Positions 35,351-43,672 of a DNA stretch of 64,000 nt are shown here, one piece after another. The position numbers and the translations under genes are program-made. Each line of letters opens with the position of its first letter. Within the stretch, counting starts at the first letter, position 1. This DNA comes from Oscillospiraceae bacterium (lineage in GTDB: Bacteria > Bacillota > Clostridia > Oscillospirales > Acutalibacteraceae): contig SVOI01000004.1 in NCBI GenBank assembly GCA_015066465.1, positions 1 through 64,000 of the forward strand, read 5' to 3'. The notes under the pieces were generated by a model. It saw only the letters and a program-made list of their open reading frames with translations, was not told the origin of the DNA and ran no database searches.

Positions 35351-36205
35351 TCACTCACCATCTTCATTTAAGTTTTCTATAAGATTCACAACAACATTAT
35401 TTAATTCTGTCGCATTTTTTGATGTTATAACCGAACTGCCTATTTCTTCTTCAAGCTCTTTTCTGGCATTACCAGCAATTTTACCGCCACGCTTTGCAAC
35501 ATTACAATTTTCTTCAAACGTTTCTGGCTTTGTTCTTTCAGAAATATCTTTTGTTGCAGTTTCTGCTAACATATTTAGAATAAGCTCGGTTGTACTCATA
35601 TTATCTCTTAAATTCTCTTTAGTAAGACCTTTAAGATTTTTATATTTTCGTGTTGACATTCCAGACCAGGCTTTTGTTATTTCATCAGTCAATATTGCAA
35701 ATTCTTTACCTTTTTCAACACCACGTTTTTGCCATTCGTCAGTTAATTCATTCCGCACTCTTATAGATAAAATCCTTTGATGAATCCAATCTTCATCATA
35801 GCCTTTTTTCAAATATGTTTCAAGTGCTCTGTCTATAGCAAGTTCGGGGTCAATTGTTTCCTCAATACGATCTCTACCGACCTGTGCCAACCATAATTTA
35901 AAAGGTTCCGCTTTGGGGGATGGAATTGACTGCACCAAGCGTAAAAGTTGTTCAGTATCTGCAACATCTGTCAAACGCTTTTTACCATCTGCTGCAGTCA
36001 TTTTCAAAGTGTGACAATTTGTCACGGTTTCATTTCCTTCTTCTTTTAAACGCTGTTTAAGTTTTCGCCAATAACTTTGAGGGTCAACACTTTCTGTAAG
36101 CACCGCAACAACATCTACAACTGAAAAATACCATTGTTCTGTTTCTTCGTTCCAAGCAGTTCTGATTTTTTGATTTTCAAAAATCTGAATTTTATTACTT
36201 TCCAT
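35351..36205 (-). CDS. BRO N-terminal domain (antirepressor-like) protein
   Basis: 284 residues. The N-terminal 110 residues match the phage/baculovirus Bro-N domain: IRTAWNEETEQWYFSVVDVV, SYWRKLKQRLKEEG, and TEQLLRLVQSIPSPKAEPFK. The C-terminal part (GYDEDWIHQRILSIRVRNEL and later helices) is conserved in chromosomal copies of unknown role. Such genes derive from phage antirepressors and are frequent in Clostridia. No other phage genes are beside it. Confidence 0.85.
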   Translation of the reverse strand: MESNKIQIFENQKIRTAWNEETEQWYFSVVDVVAVLTESVDPQSYWRKLKQRLKEEGNETVTNCHTLKMTAADGKKRLTDVADTEQLLRLVQSIPSPKAEPFKLWLAQVGRDRIEETIDPELAIDRALETYLKKGYDEDWIHQRILSIRVRNELTDEWQKRGVEKGKEFAILTDEITKAWSGMSTRKYKNLKGLTKENLRDNMSTTELILNMLAETATKDISERTKPETFEENCNVAKRGGKIAGNARKELEEEIGSSVITSKNATELNNVVVNLIENLNEDGE

Positions 36206-36285
36206 AAACCCACCCTATTCTCAGCGAACAAATTTTCTAAAATTACTATATCATAAATCTTCAATAAATGCAAGCATAAAAAACA

Positions 36286-36324
36286 TCAACAGACTACAAA
36301 TCTCAATCTGTTGATGTTTTCGTT
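36286..36324. terminator. ligA terminator
   Basis: AAAACATCAACAGA pairs with TCTGTTGATGTTTT just after the ligA stop on the minus strand. Confidence 0.75.
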
Positions 36325-38310
36325 TTAATTTATCATACTCTTAAACTCATCTTCGCTAATTACCTTAACACCTAATTCATTCGCTTTACGGAGTTTACTA
36401 CCAGCATCTTCACCAGCTAAAACTACGCTTGTTTTCTTCGAAACAGAGCCTGACGTTTTACCGCCGAATTTTTCAATTATTTCACTTGCTTCAGTTCTTG
36501 TGAACTGAGAAAGCGTACCAGTTAAAACAAAGGTCTGACCCGCAAAACGTAAGTCTTCGGTTTTAGAAAGGTTTTCCATATTAACGCCAACGGCTTTGAG
36601 TGCTTCAATAAGTTCACGTGTTCCCTCGAGTGAAATTGTATCTGTAAAGGCTTTTGCCATTACATCACCAAAACCATCTATTGTGAGCACGTCTTCGAGT
36701 GTTGCATTAAGAAGATTATCCATATTGTTAAATCTTTTACTTAAAAGCTTTGCCGCCTTCTGACCAATATGACGGATACCTAATGCAAATATAACTCTAT
36801 ATAAATCATTTTGCTTTGAATTTTCAATAGCCGTTAAAAGATTCTGGGCACTTTTTTCGCCCATTCTATCGAGTGCGGCAATATCCTGTGCTTGTAAATG
36901 GTAAATGTCGCTTGCCTTTTCAATAAGTTTTTCATTTACAAGAACTTCTAAAACTGCATCGCCCAATCCTTCAATATCCATAGCATCTCTTGAGCAGAAA
37001 TGTATGAGTTTTCTTAAAAGTTGCGCTGGGCAATCTGGGTTAAGGCAACGAATTGCCGCTTCACCATCTTCACGAACTACCTTGCTGTTACAAGCAGGGC
37101 AATTTTCTGGTAAAGTGTATTCAGGATTTTCGTTATTGTGATTTGCAACTGTCACAACTTCTGGGATAATATCCCCTGCTTTTCTTACTACAATAGTGTC
37201 ACCAATTGCAATTCGCTTTTCTTTAATAAAATCTGCATTATGAAGAGTTGCTCTGCTAACAGTAGTACCCGCAAGTGTAATCGGCTCAAAAACTGCAGTA
37301 GGTGTTAAAACACCAGTTCTGCCGACCTGAACGTCAACCGAAAGAAGTTTGGTTTCCTTTTCTTCTGGTGGGTATTTAAAAGCAACTGCCCATTTAGGAT
37401 ATTTAGCGGTGCTACCAAGAGTCTTTCTCTCACTAAAATCGTTAACCTTAATAACTGCACCGTCTATATCAAACGGCAAGTTACCACGATTGTCACCGAT
37501 ATTCTGAATTTTATTTATACACTCACTGACATTTTTACAAAGTGCAAAATCTGGAACAACGCTGAAACCTAATTCTTTTAAATATTCGAGTGAATCATAA
37601 TGAGTTTTTAACTCTTTACCGCCTTCTATTTGTTGAATGTTAAAAATAAAAATATCAAGTTTTCGTGAAGCGGTAACTTTTGCATCTTTTTGTCTTAATG
37701 AACCAGATGCCGCATTTCTTGGATTTTTAAAAGGCTTTTCGTCATTTAATTCTTGCTTTTCAACTAATTCGTTAAATGAGTCGTGCGACATATAAACTTC
37801 ACCACGAACTTCAATAAACGGCACTTTTTCTTTTAAAGTAAGTGGCACAGAGCGAATTGTTCTGACGTTCGCAGTAACGTCTTCACCAAGAAGACCGTCA
37901 CCACGTGTTGATGCTCTCACTAAAACGCCGTCACGGTATTCTAAAGAACAAGAAAGACCATCTATTTTAGGCTCAACTGTGTATTCTGCTTCAGGGAAAA
38001 CTGTGGTAACGCGTTTCTCAAAATCAAAAAGCTCTTCGTCTGAAAAAGCATCCTGTAAGCTTTCCATTGGAACAGTATGAGTTACACTACTAAATAAATT
38101 CTCGTCACTTCTGCCACCTACTCTGTGAGTTGGTGAATTCTCTTTTAAAAGCTCTGGGAATTCATCTTCAAGACGTGAGAGTTCTCGCATCATCATATCG
38201 TAATCGTAGTCAGAAACGTCACTTTCGTTACCCATATAATATTTTTCAATACAATCGTTGAGAATAGCAGTTAATTCGTCTATTCTCTTTTTTGCCGAAT
38301 TAAAATCCAT
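36325..38310 (-). CDS. ligA: NAD-dependent DNA ligase
   Basis: 661 residues, full length. Ia domain with DYDYDMMMREL; adenylation motif EPKIDGLSCSLEYRDG (active Lys in K-x-DG); OB fold with VGRTGVLTPTAVFEP; zinc finger CPACNSKVVREDGEAAIRC plus CLNPDCPAQ; HhH repeats (LDRMGEKSAQNLL); C-terminal BRCT (FAGQTFVLTGTL). It seals nicks in replication and repair. Confidence 0.98.
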   Translation of the reverse strand: MDFNSAKKRIDELTAILNDCIEKYYMGNESDVSDYDYDMMMRELSRLEDEFPELLKENSPTHRVGGRSDENLFSSVTHTVPMESLQDAFSDEELFDFEKRVTTVFPEAEYTVEPKIDGLSCSLEYRDGVLVRASTRGDGLLGEDVTANVRTIRSVPLTLKEKVPFIEVRGEVYMSHDSFNELVEKQELNDEKPFKNPRNAASGSLRQKDAKVTASRKLDIFIFNIQQIEGGKELKTHYDSLEYLKELGFSVVPDFALCKNVSECINKIQNIGDNRGNLPFDIDGAVIKVNDFSERKTLGSTAKYPKWAVAFKYPPEEKETKLLSVDVQVGRTGVLTPTAVFEPITLAGTTVSRATLHNADFIKEKRIAIGDTIVVRKAGDIIPEVVTVANHNNENPEYTLPENCPACNSKVVREDGEAAIRCLNPDCPAQLLRKLIHFCSRDAMDIEGLGDAVLEVLVNEKLIEKASDIYHLQAQDIAALDRMGEKSAQNLLTAIENSKQNDLYRVIFALGIRHIGQKAAKLLSKRFNNMDNLLNATLEDVLTIDGFGDVMAKAFTDTISLEGTRELIEALKAVGVNMENLSKTEDLRFAGQTFVLTGTLSQFTRTEASEIIEKFGGKTSGSVSKKTSVVLAGEDAGSKLRKANELGVKVISEDEFKSMIN

Positions 38311-38380
38311 AACGAATCACCTTTTTAAATATATCTTATTTATTGTACCACAAACTTAATAAATTTAAAAGTGTTTAAAT

Positions 38381-38432
38381 AAAAAAAGCCACGCACCCGA
38401 CGTTTTGTCAGGTGCGTGTGTTTTGGCTTTTA
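38381..38432. terminator. Large GC-rich bidirectional terminator upstream of ligA
   Basis: AAAAGCC...CGCACC pairs with GGTGCG...GGCTTTT with a GAC/GTC inner stem. It is a back-up stop behind the small gene at 38521-38643. Confidence 0.7.
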
Positions 38433-38449
38433 ATAAATATGAATATATG

Positions 38450-38480
38450 AAAAACATCTATTAAAGGGGAAATAGATGTT
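38450..38480 (-). terminator. Terminator of the 40-residue gene
   Basis: ACATCTATT pairs with AATAGATGT, with TTTTTC after it on the minus strand. A second hairpin (GTTAGAG-TTG-CTCTAAC, around 38492-38510) lies between it and the stop codon. Confidence 0.65.
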
Positions 38481-38520
38481 ATGGGTGGGTTAGAGTTGCT
38501 CTAACAACCTTAACTAAAAC

Positions 38521-38643
38521 TTATTGAAGGTTGTTGAGAACAGCGTTTAACTCAATGATTTTTGCAAGCTTTTTGAAAGAAAAGCCTTTTTCACTTTCGA
38601 TTTCTTCTAAAAGTTGATTTTTGATTTCGTTTAAGTTCATCAT
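38521..38643 (-). CDS. Small helical protein, 40 residues, function unknown
   Basis: This gene is too short for routine calling but well supported. It has a TTGACA-16-TATAAT promoter, an AAAGGAG site 10 nt before the ATG (a second ATG follows at once), and a terminator after it. The product begins MMNLNEIKNQLLEEIESEKG and continues with LAKIIELNAVLNNLQ, two amphipathic helices. It lacks a membrane segment. No family recognised. Confidence 0.65.
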   Translation of the reverse strand: MMNLNEIKNQLLEEIESEKGFSFKKLAKIIELNAVLNNLQ

Positions 38644-38682
38644 TGTGTTTAACTCCTTTGTTTGATTTGTTTAACGAGTTAG

Positions 38683-38710
38683 ATTATAGCACGTTTTTCA
38701 CAAATGTCAA
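38683..38710 (-). promoter_or_regulatory. Promoter of the 40-residue gene
   Basis: On the minus strand TTGACA (38705-38710) and TATAAT (38683-38688) are 16 nt apart. The remaining intergenic stretch to 38945 is without gene signals. Confidence 0.8.
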
Positions 38711-38950
38711 GTTATTTTGCACAACTCAAACGCACCGTATTTGTGCAATATGACGAAAACGGCGTATTTTAGCGAAAATTGACGCTTTGTTACCCCTTTC
38801 AACAAAATCACTAAACTAAGTCTATTGTTTTTGTGAAACATTCACAAACAAACATCACAACTAAACCCTAATTCCCCTACTCGTAAGTAGTATTATCCAC
38901 CATTTGTCAAAAAAGTTTGTATATTTTTTCTTTAAAATTTTTGAGTTTTA

Positions 38951-38979
38951 TTGATATAACTTCAAATTTATTGTATAAT
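38951..38979 (+). promoter_or_regulatory. Promoter of the GH127 gene
   Basis: TTGATA (38951-38956) and TATAAT (38974-38979) are 17 nt apart, 30 nt before the ATG. Confidence 0.75.
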
Positions 38980-39010
38980 TAAAGCGTATTTTGAATGTGG
39001 TGGTGACTCT

Positions 39011-40855
39011 ATGAAGCAGATATCTTTTGAAAACATTGATTTTGGTGGTTTCTGGGAATCAAAACAAAACACAAACAGAGATGTAACTATGCCAGTAATC
39101 TATAAGCAATTTTACGAAACAGGCAGAGTTACTGCGTTTGCTTGCGACTGGAAACCAGGCGACGAAAAGAAGCCTCATATCTTCTGGGATTCTGACATAG
39201 CAAAATGGATTGAGGGTGTTGCATATTCTCTCATTAATGCACCTGATGAAAATCTTGAAGAGGTTATAGATATAATAGTCGACTGGATTCACGATAACCA
39301 ATTTTTAGATGGCTACTTCAATATTTATCACACAGTGTGTGACCCTACAAGGCGTTTTACAAATCGTGATGCTCACGAGCTTTACTGTGCAGGGCACTTA
39401 ATAGAAGCCGCTATTGCCTACCACAAAGCAACCGGAAAATCTAAATTTTTAAGATGTATGGAAAAATACGTGCTTCATATTAAAGACGTATTTATGGATA
39501 AATATGAAGCAGCATTTGCAACACCAGGTCACGAAGAAATTGAGCTTGCTTTAATAAAGTTATGGGAATACACAGAAAAGTTAGAATATTTAAAGCTTGC
39601 ACGTTACTTTGTTAATTTAAGAGGTAACAACGAAAAGGACAGGCCAATATATAACCATACTGATTTTGTATATGAACAAAGTCACGAGCCTGTAAGAGAG
39701 ATGAGAGAAGCAGTAGGTCACTCTGTAAGAGCTGAATACCTTTACTGTGCTATGGCTGACCTTGCAAGAATTGACAATGACGAAGAATTAAAAACTGCCT
39801 GCAAAGCGATTTTTAATGATATTGCAACTAAAAAGATGTATATCACAGGTGGCGTGGGCTCTGGTATCTTAGGCGAATGCTTTACTGAAGAGTATGATTT
39901 ACCTAACCAGTTTGCATACTCTGAAAGCTGTGCGGGTATTGGTCTTGCATTACTTGCCAGAAGAATGAATTTACTAGACGTAAACTCAATTTATGACGAC
40001 GTTGCAGAAAGAGTTATTTATAACAACGTTTTTGCTTCGTGCTCTATAAGTGGCAGAGAATTTTTCTACACAAATCCGCTTGAAATCAACTTAAAAGAGC
40101 GTAGACTCACCCACAAATACAGAATGGAAAATCAGAATTACCCTGCTACTGAAAGACAGCCAGTTTTCGATTGCTCATGCTGTCCACCGAACTTCACAAG
40201 ATTTATTGAGTCATTTGGTGATTTTCTTTACACTACAGATGATAATACAATTTTCATTCACCACTATGCAAAATCTACTGCGGCGTTTGATGGGGTTAAA
40301 ATTAAGCAGACAACCGATTACCCATTAAATGGTAAAATTAAAATTACTGTTTCTGGTAAATGCACAGGCAAACAAATTGCTTTAAGAATTCCTGGCTGGT
40401 GTCAGAAATTCACTCTTAAAGCAGACGGCACCCAAGTTAAGCAAAAACCACAAAACGGATTTATTTATATTAAATGCGAAAACAAAAAACTCGTTGTAGA
40501 GTTAGATTTAGAAATGAAAGCAGTTTTAAACGAAGCAAACCCATTAATTGACCAGAACTTTGGTAGGGTTGCCGTGTCTTACGGTCCGTTTATTTATTGC
40601 CTTGAAGATATTGACACAGATTACAGAATTTCAGAAATTTCACTTTCTAAAAATCTTAATGAAACTATTAAATACGTTGAATTCTTCAAAGCAAATATTA
40701 TGGAAGTAGATGCCTTTATTGTGGAAAACTTTGAGGGACTTTACAGACCATTAGACAACAAAAAAACACCTATCCGCTTAATGCTTGTTCCATATTACAC
40801 ATTCGCAAACCGTGGCGAATCAGATATGGCGGTGTGGCTAAAACTTTCAAGATAA
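39011..40855 (+). CDS. Glycoside hydrolase family 127 (beta-L-arabinofuranosidase-type)
   Basis: 614 residues with GH127 (former DUF1680) features: HELYCAGHLIEAAIAYHKAT (near 119), YITGGVGSGILGECFTEEYD, ESCAGIGLALL, and the Cys-rich CSCCPPNFTRF (near 392). The family uses a zinc-bound cysteine as nucleophile. It lacks a signal peptide and is cytoplasmic, so it acts on imported arabino-oligosaccharides. It is a single-gene unit with its own promoter and terminator. Confidence 0.93.
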   Translation: MKQISFENIDFGGFWESKQNTNRDVTMPVIYKQFYETGRVTAFACDWKPGDEKKPHIFWDSDIAKWIEGVAYSLINAPDENLEEVIDIIVDWIHDNQFLDGYFNIYHTVCDPTRRFTNRDAHELYCAGHLIEAAIAYHKATGKSKFLRCMEKYVLHIKDVFMDKYEAAFATPGHEEIELALIKLWEYTEKLEYLKLARYFVNLRGNNEKDRPIYNHTDFVYEQSHEPVREMREAVGHSVRAEYLYCAMADLARIDNDEELKTACKAIFNDIATKKMYITGGVGSGILGECFTEEYDLPNQFAYSESCAGIGLALLARRMNLLDVNSIYDDVAERVIYNNVFASCSISGREFFYTNPLEINLKERRLTHKYRMENQNYPATERQPVFDCSCCPPNFTRFIESFGDFLYTTDDNTIFIHHYAKSTAAFDGVKIKQTTDYPLNGKIKITVSGKCTGKQIALRIPGWCQKFTLKADGTQVKQKPQNGFIYIKCENKKLVVELDLEMKAVLNEANPLIDQNFGRVAVSYGPFIYCLEDIDTDYRISEISLSKNLNETIKYVEFFKANIMEVDAFIVENFEGLYRPLDNKKTPIRLMLVPYYTFANRGESDMAVWLKLSR

Positions 40856-40857
40856 AT

Positions 40858-40889
40858 AAAACCTGGTATCAATGGTGATACCAGGTTTT
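40858..40889. terminator. Terminator between convergent genes
   Basis: AAAACCTGGTATCA pairs with TGATACCAGGTTTT around a 4-nt loop. Confidence 0.85.
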
Positions 40890-40891
40890 AT

Positions 40892-41833
40892 TTATACATT
40901 CTTCATAATCCAATCTGCAATATCAGAAATAACTTCTTCGCCTATATGTCTTTCAGTATTATACTCCTGCTTAGCTTTTAAAATATCACTATATAAGTAA
41001 TTCACAAAAGCGTGATTAAGATTTTCATATAAACGGAATTCTACGTTAGTTTTATCGTTTAAAAGTCTTTTGTATTCGTTAAAATCTTTTTCTACCGAAG
41101 CTTGAAAATCTTTTTCGCCCTGTACAATAAGCATTGGTTTTTTTGTTGTCGCAAGGTAATCAGCAACAGAGTGCTCTCCCATTTCTTTAAAATAGTAGAG
41201 AGTAGTACCACCCATAACTTTCTTTTTCTTTGCCTCTTCGTCTGAAAGTTCATATAACCCTGAAAACAAACCCGATAATTTTGCTACTTGTTTTCTCACA
41301 ATCCAATTCACCAAGCCTTTAGTAGAGCTAAGAACGGCTTCGTTTTGTTCTAACATAACGTCTTCTAATTTACGTGGAGTTCCGGCCATAATAATAAACC
41401 CTTTGTATTTACCACCCTCAGAATCAATACGTGGCGCTAACATTCCCCCCATACTATGACCTATAATGAATATATTATGAGAATCAATTCTTGAATCTTT
41501 CTTTAAAAGTTCTGTAGCAAGAACAGCATCGTCTATGGTTTCTTCTTTTACGGTTATTATCGTGCTTTTATCTCTCACCATTTTCAAGCCGTGAGCAAAA
41601 CTTCTTTTGTCGTATCTGATGGATGCAATCCCTTTATTTGCAAGACCTTCTGCTAAATCTTTGAAAGGCGTTAATTGACCAACTTTTTCATCCATATTGC
41701 TTGAACCCGAACCATGAACAAACACAACTGCAGGTACTGGCTCGGTTATATTTTCCGGCAATGTCAACAATCCATTCAAAGGATATTTTGTATTTTCACC
41801 TATTATAATTTTTTCAATTTCCATTCGTTTCAC
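40892..41833 (-). CDS. Alpha/beta hydrolase (dienelactone hydrolase/BAAT-like)
   Basis: 313 residues. Oxyanion region FVHGSGSSNMDE (near 37), nucleophile elbow GHSMGGMLAPR (Ser near 127), acid-bearing LIVQGEKDFQ, and a catalytic His in NLNHAFVNY. Esterase or peptidase-like; substrate unknown. It lies 21 bp after an XRE regulator gene on the same strand and may be controlled by it. Confidence 0.88.
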   Translation of the reverse strand: MKRMEIEKIIIGENTKYPLNGLLTLPENITEPVPAVVFVHGSGSSNMDEKVGQLTPFKDLAEGLANKGIASIRYDKRSFAHGLKMVRDKSTIITVKEETIDDAVLATELLKKDSRIDSHNIFIIGHSMGGMLAPRIDSEGGKYKGFIIMAGTPRKLEDVMLEQNEAVLSSTKGLVNWIVRKQVAKLSGLFSGLYELSDEEAKKKKVMGGTTLYYFKEMGEHSVADYLATTKKPMLIVQGEKDFQASVEKDFNEYKRLLNDKTNVEFRLYENLNHAFVNYLYSDILKAKQEYNTERHIGEEVISDIADWIMKNV

Positions 41834-41854
41834 CTCACAGGGTAATACAATAAA

Positions 41855-42466
41855 TTAATCTTTACTAACAACCTTCTTCTGCCAGCTTCTTTTGTGACAT
41901 TCAGGGCATTTCATATAACGTGTTCTGCCAAAATGCATAGCCATATTTACCGCCTTATATGTTGGCACATAACAATGACCACACACTTTACATTTATAAT
42001 AACCTGCAACCTGTTCAATTTTCATAGCAAAACACAAACCAATAACTCCAGGAATAAAGCCTGAGAATATAAGGACCAATCTGTGCCAATCTTCCATTGG
42101 TAACAACGCAGCTATAAATATTGGCACAAACAAAATAATACAAGAAAGAATACCAATTACCCATTCGAGTGTTAAAAGTCTTCTGTCACTTTCTTCTTTT
42201 CCTTTTACCATTTCGAGTATAATTTTTTCTGAATTTTCGTTGTAGTTATTCACACTGACAACCTCCCCTGATAATAAATCGTTTACTGTGATTTTAAGTT
42301 CCTTGCATAAGTCGAGCATTAAAGAAGAATCTGGCATTGCCCTGCCATTTTCCCATTTGGAAACAGCCCTGTCGGTTATACCCAACTTTTCTGCTAACTG
42401 CATTTGTGTCAGATTATTTTTGTTTCTGCACTCTTTAATGAACTTGCCAATTTTAATCTGGTCCAT
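41855..42466 (-). CDS. Membrane-bound XRE regulator with zinc ribbon
   Basis: 203 residues from MDQIKIGKF; AAAGGAGGG precedes this ATG. An N-terminal HTH (LTQMQLAEKLGITDRAVSKW) is followed by two hydrophobic segments (about 108-128 and 135-155). A C-terminal zinc ribbon follows (CKVCGHCY and CPECHKR). This is an unusual membrane-tethered regulator layout common in Clostridia. It probably senses envelope state and regulates the downstream hydrolase. Confidence 0.85.
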   Translation of the reverse strand: MDQIKIGKFIKECRNKNNLTQMQLAEKLGITDRAVSKWENGRAMPDSSLMLDLCKELKITVNDLLSGEVVSVNNYNENSEKIILEMVKGKEESDRRLLTLEWVIGILSCIILFVPIFIAALLPMEDWHRLVLIFSGFIPGVIGLCFAMKIEQVAGYYKCKVCGHCYVPTYKAVNMAMHFGRTRYMKCPECHKRSWQKKVVSKD

Positions 42467-42752
42467 TCTGTGCCCTCCTTTCAACTTTATTGTAGCAAAG
42501 ACTACATTAAAAGTATACAAACCGCTGGTTGAGTGGGGAGTTTTTTGTTATTCTCAACCAAAAGTCGATGTTAGATGTTAGTTTATAGAACAGACCTTTA
42601 GTCGCCCATTTATTTGTTATTATAATTATATCACAGAATAAAAAGTTTTACTATTCAATTACGTTTTTCACAAAAAAACATATTAAAATACTTGATTTTA
42701 TAAAATGTATAATGTATAATTCTATTGCTCAACAAGAGAAACATTTTAATAT

Positions 42753-42883
42753 CGAGATGTGGCTCAGTTTGGTAGCTTGAGTGTGACCGCCGCCTGTGGT
42801 GGATGAAGGGAACACGAAAGGCGCCAGTGGTCAAAATTGTGCGAAGCGAAAAGCGAGCAAACAATTTTGGGTACCACAAGGGG
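42753..42883 (+). ncRNA. tRNA-Pro-derived structured RNA, copy 1
   Basis: The first 23 nt equal the 5' end of the tRNA-Pro genes downstream (acceptor strand, D-arm to GGTAG). Then CTTGAG replaces AGCG and an unrelated structured region follows. Stems: GACCGC (42785-42790) with GTGGTC, CGCC-TGT-GGTG, CAAAATTGT (42832-42840) with ACAATTTTG (42861-42869), and GTGGT (42827-42831) with ACCAC (42873-42877). No anticodon or T-arm is present. The structure is supported by compensatory changes against copy 2. Expression is not proven. Confidence 0.6.
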
Positions 42884-42949
42884 TCATTAAAATAAACTTT
42901 CTCATTTTGTGCACTTTCAAGCGTGTAACATTAATTTACAATTTAACAT

Positions 42950-43080
42950 CGGGGTGTGGCTCAGTTTGGTAGCTTGAGTGTGACCGCCGCCTGTGGCGGA
43001 TGAAGGGAACACGAAAGGCGTCAGCGGTCAAAATTGTGCGAAGTGAGCAACGAGCAAACAATTTTGGGCACCGCAAGGGG
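42950..43080 (+). ncRNA. tRNA-Pro-derived structured RNA, copy 2
   Basis: Same layout as copy 1, 197 bp downstream. The stem is GCGGT (43024-43028) with ACCGC (43070-43074), and the inner loop stem is GT-GAGCA-AC (43043-43051) where copy 1 has GC-GAAAA-GC. Both are compensatory pair changes. The 60-nt tail (ATAAACTTTCT, TGCACTTTCAAGCGTG) is also shared with copy 1. Confidence 0.6.
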
Positions 43081-43145
43081 TATTTAAATAAACTTTCTAA
43101 TTTAATGCACTTTCAAGCGTGCAACTTAAAACTAAAATTTAACAT

Positions 43146-43222
43146 CGGGGTGTGGCTCAGTTTGGTAGAGCGTCTGGTTCGGGACCAGAAGGTCGGGTGT
43201 TCGAATCACCTCACTCCGACCA
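43146..43222 (+). tRNA. tRNA-Pro (anticodon CGG)
   Basis: The cloverleaf is intact. The acceptor CGGGGTG pairs with CACTCCG, the anticodon stem is TCTGG/CCAGA around TTCGGGA, and the T-loop is TTCGAAT. The 3' CCA is encoded. A terminator follows at once. Confidence 0.93.
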
Positions 43223-43226
43223 CGAG

Positions 43227-43269
43227 AACCGTTGATACCATTGGGTTTCAGCGGTTTTTTCATTTTTTC
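43227..43269 (+). terminator. tRNA-Pro terminator
   Basis: AACCGTTGA pairs with TCAGCGGTT and is followed by T6-CA-T6. Confidence 0.75.
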
Positions 43270-43345
43270 AAAAACGTCCCAAAATGCCTTTGACCACTTA
43301 TTTGCCCACACAGAGAATTATTTTTGAAACCAAAAAATTTAATAT

Positions 43346-43420
43346 CGAGATGTGGCTCAATTTGGTAGAGCGTTGCGTTCGGGAAAACGCAGTCCGGACG
43401 GTTCGAGTAAAAAACAAAAA
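43346..43420 (+). pseudogene. Decayed tRNA-Pro copy
   Basis: The acceptor 5' strand, D-arm and TTCGGGA anticodon loop are recognisable. The 3' anticodon stem is AAACGCA instead of CGCAA. The T-arm runs into GTAAAAAACAAAA, and the acceptor 3' strand and CCA are missing. It should not fold into a working tRNA. Confidence 0.75.
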
Positions 43421-43536
43421 CCGCCATAAGCCTTGATACACTTGGGATTGTAGCATTTCAGAAATTTTGAAAAACACTTCAAAAAACCGAAATGACCACA
43501 TAACATCCCACAAACAGAAAAACAAAAAATTAATAA

Positions 43537-43613
<77 letters not shown>

Positions 43614-43620
43614 AAAACAA

Positions 43621-43655
43621 AGCGGATAGCGACAGCTATCCGTTTTGCTTTTTAT
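43621..43655 (+). terminator. Terminator after the second tRNA-Pro
   Basis: GCGGATAGC and GCTATCCG form a stem around GACA, followed by TTTTGCTTTTT. Confidence 0.75.
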
Positions 43656-43672
43656 ATTCAATATGTTAAGGA

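Noticed and set aside
35351..36205. Prophage around the Bro-N gene
   Set aside because: Neighbours are ligA, a methyltransferase and U32 genes; no structural or integrase genes are seen.
38735..38751. CGCACCGTATTTGTGCA, similar to the island box, upstream of GH127
   Set aside because: The centre is one base short and no -10 follows at 10 nt; a separate canonical promoter is present at 38951-38979.
42655..43525. Several frames of 64-97 residues on both strands of the tRNA-Pro array
   Set aside because: They cross tRNA genes and structured RNA units; coding is implausible.
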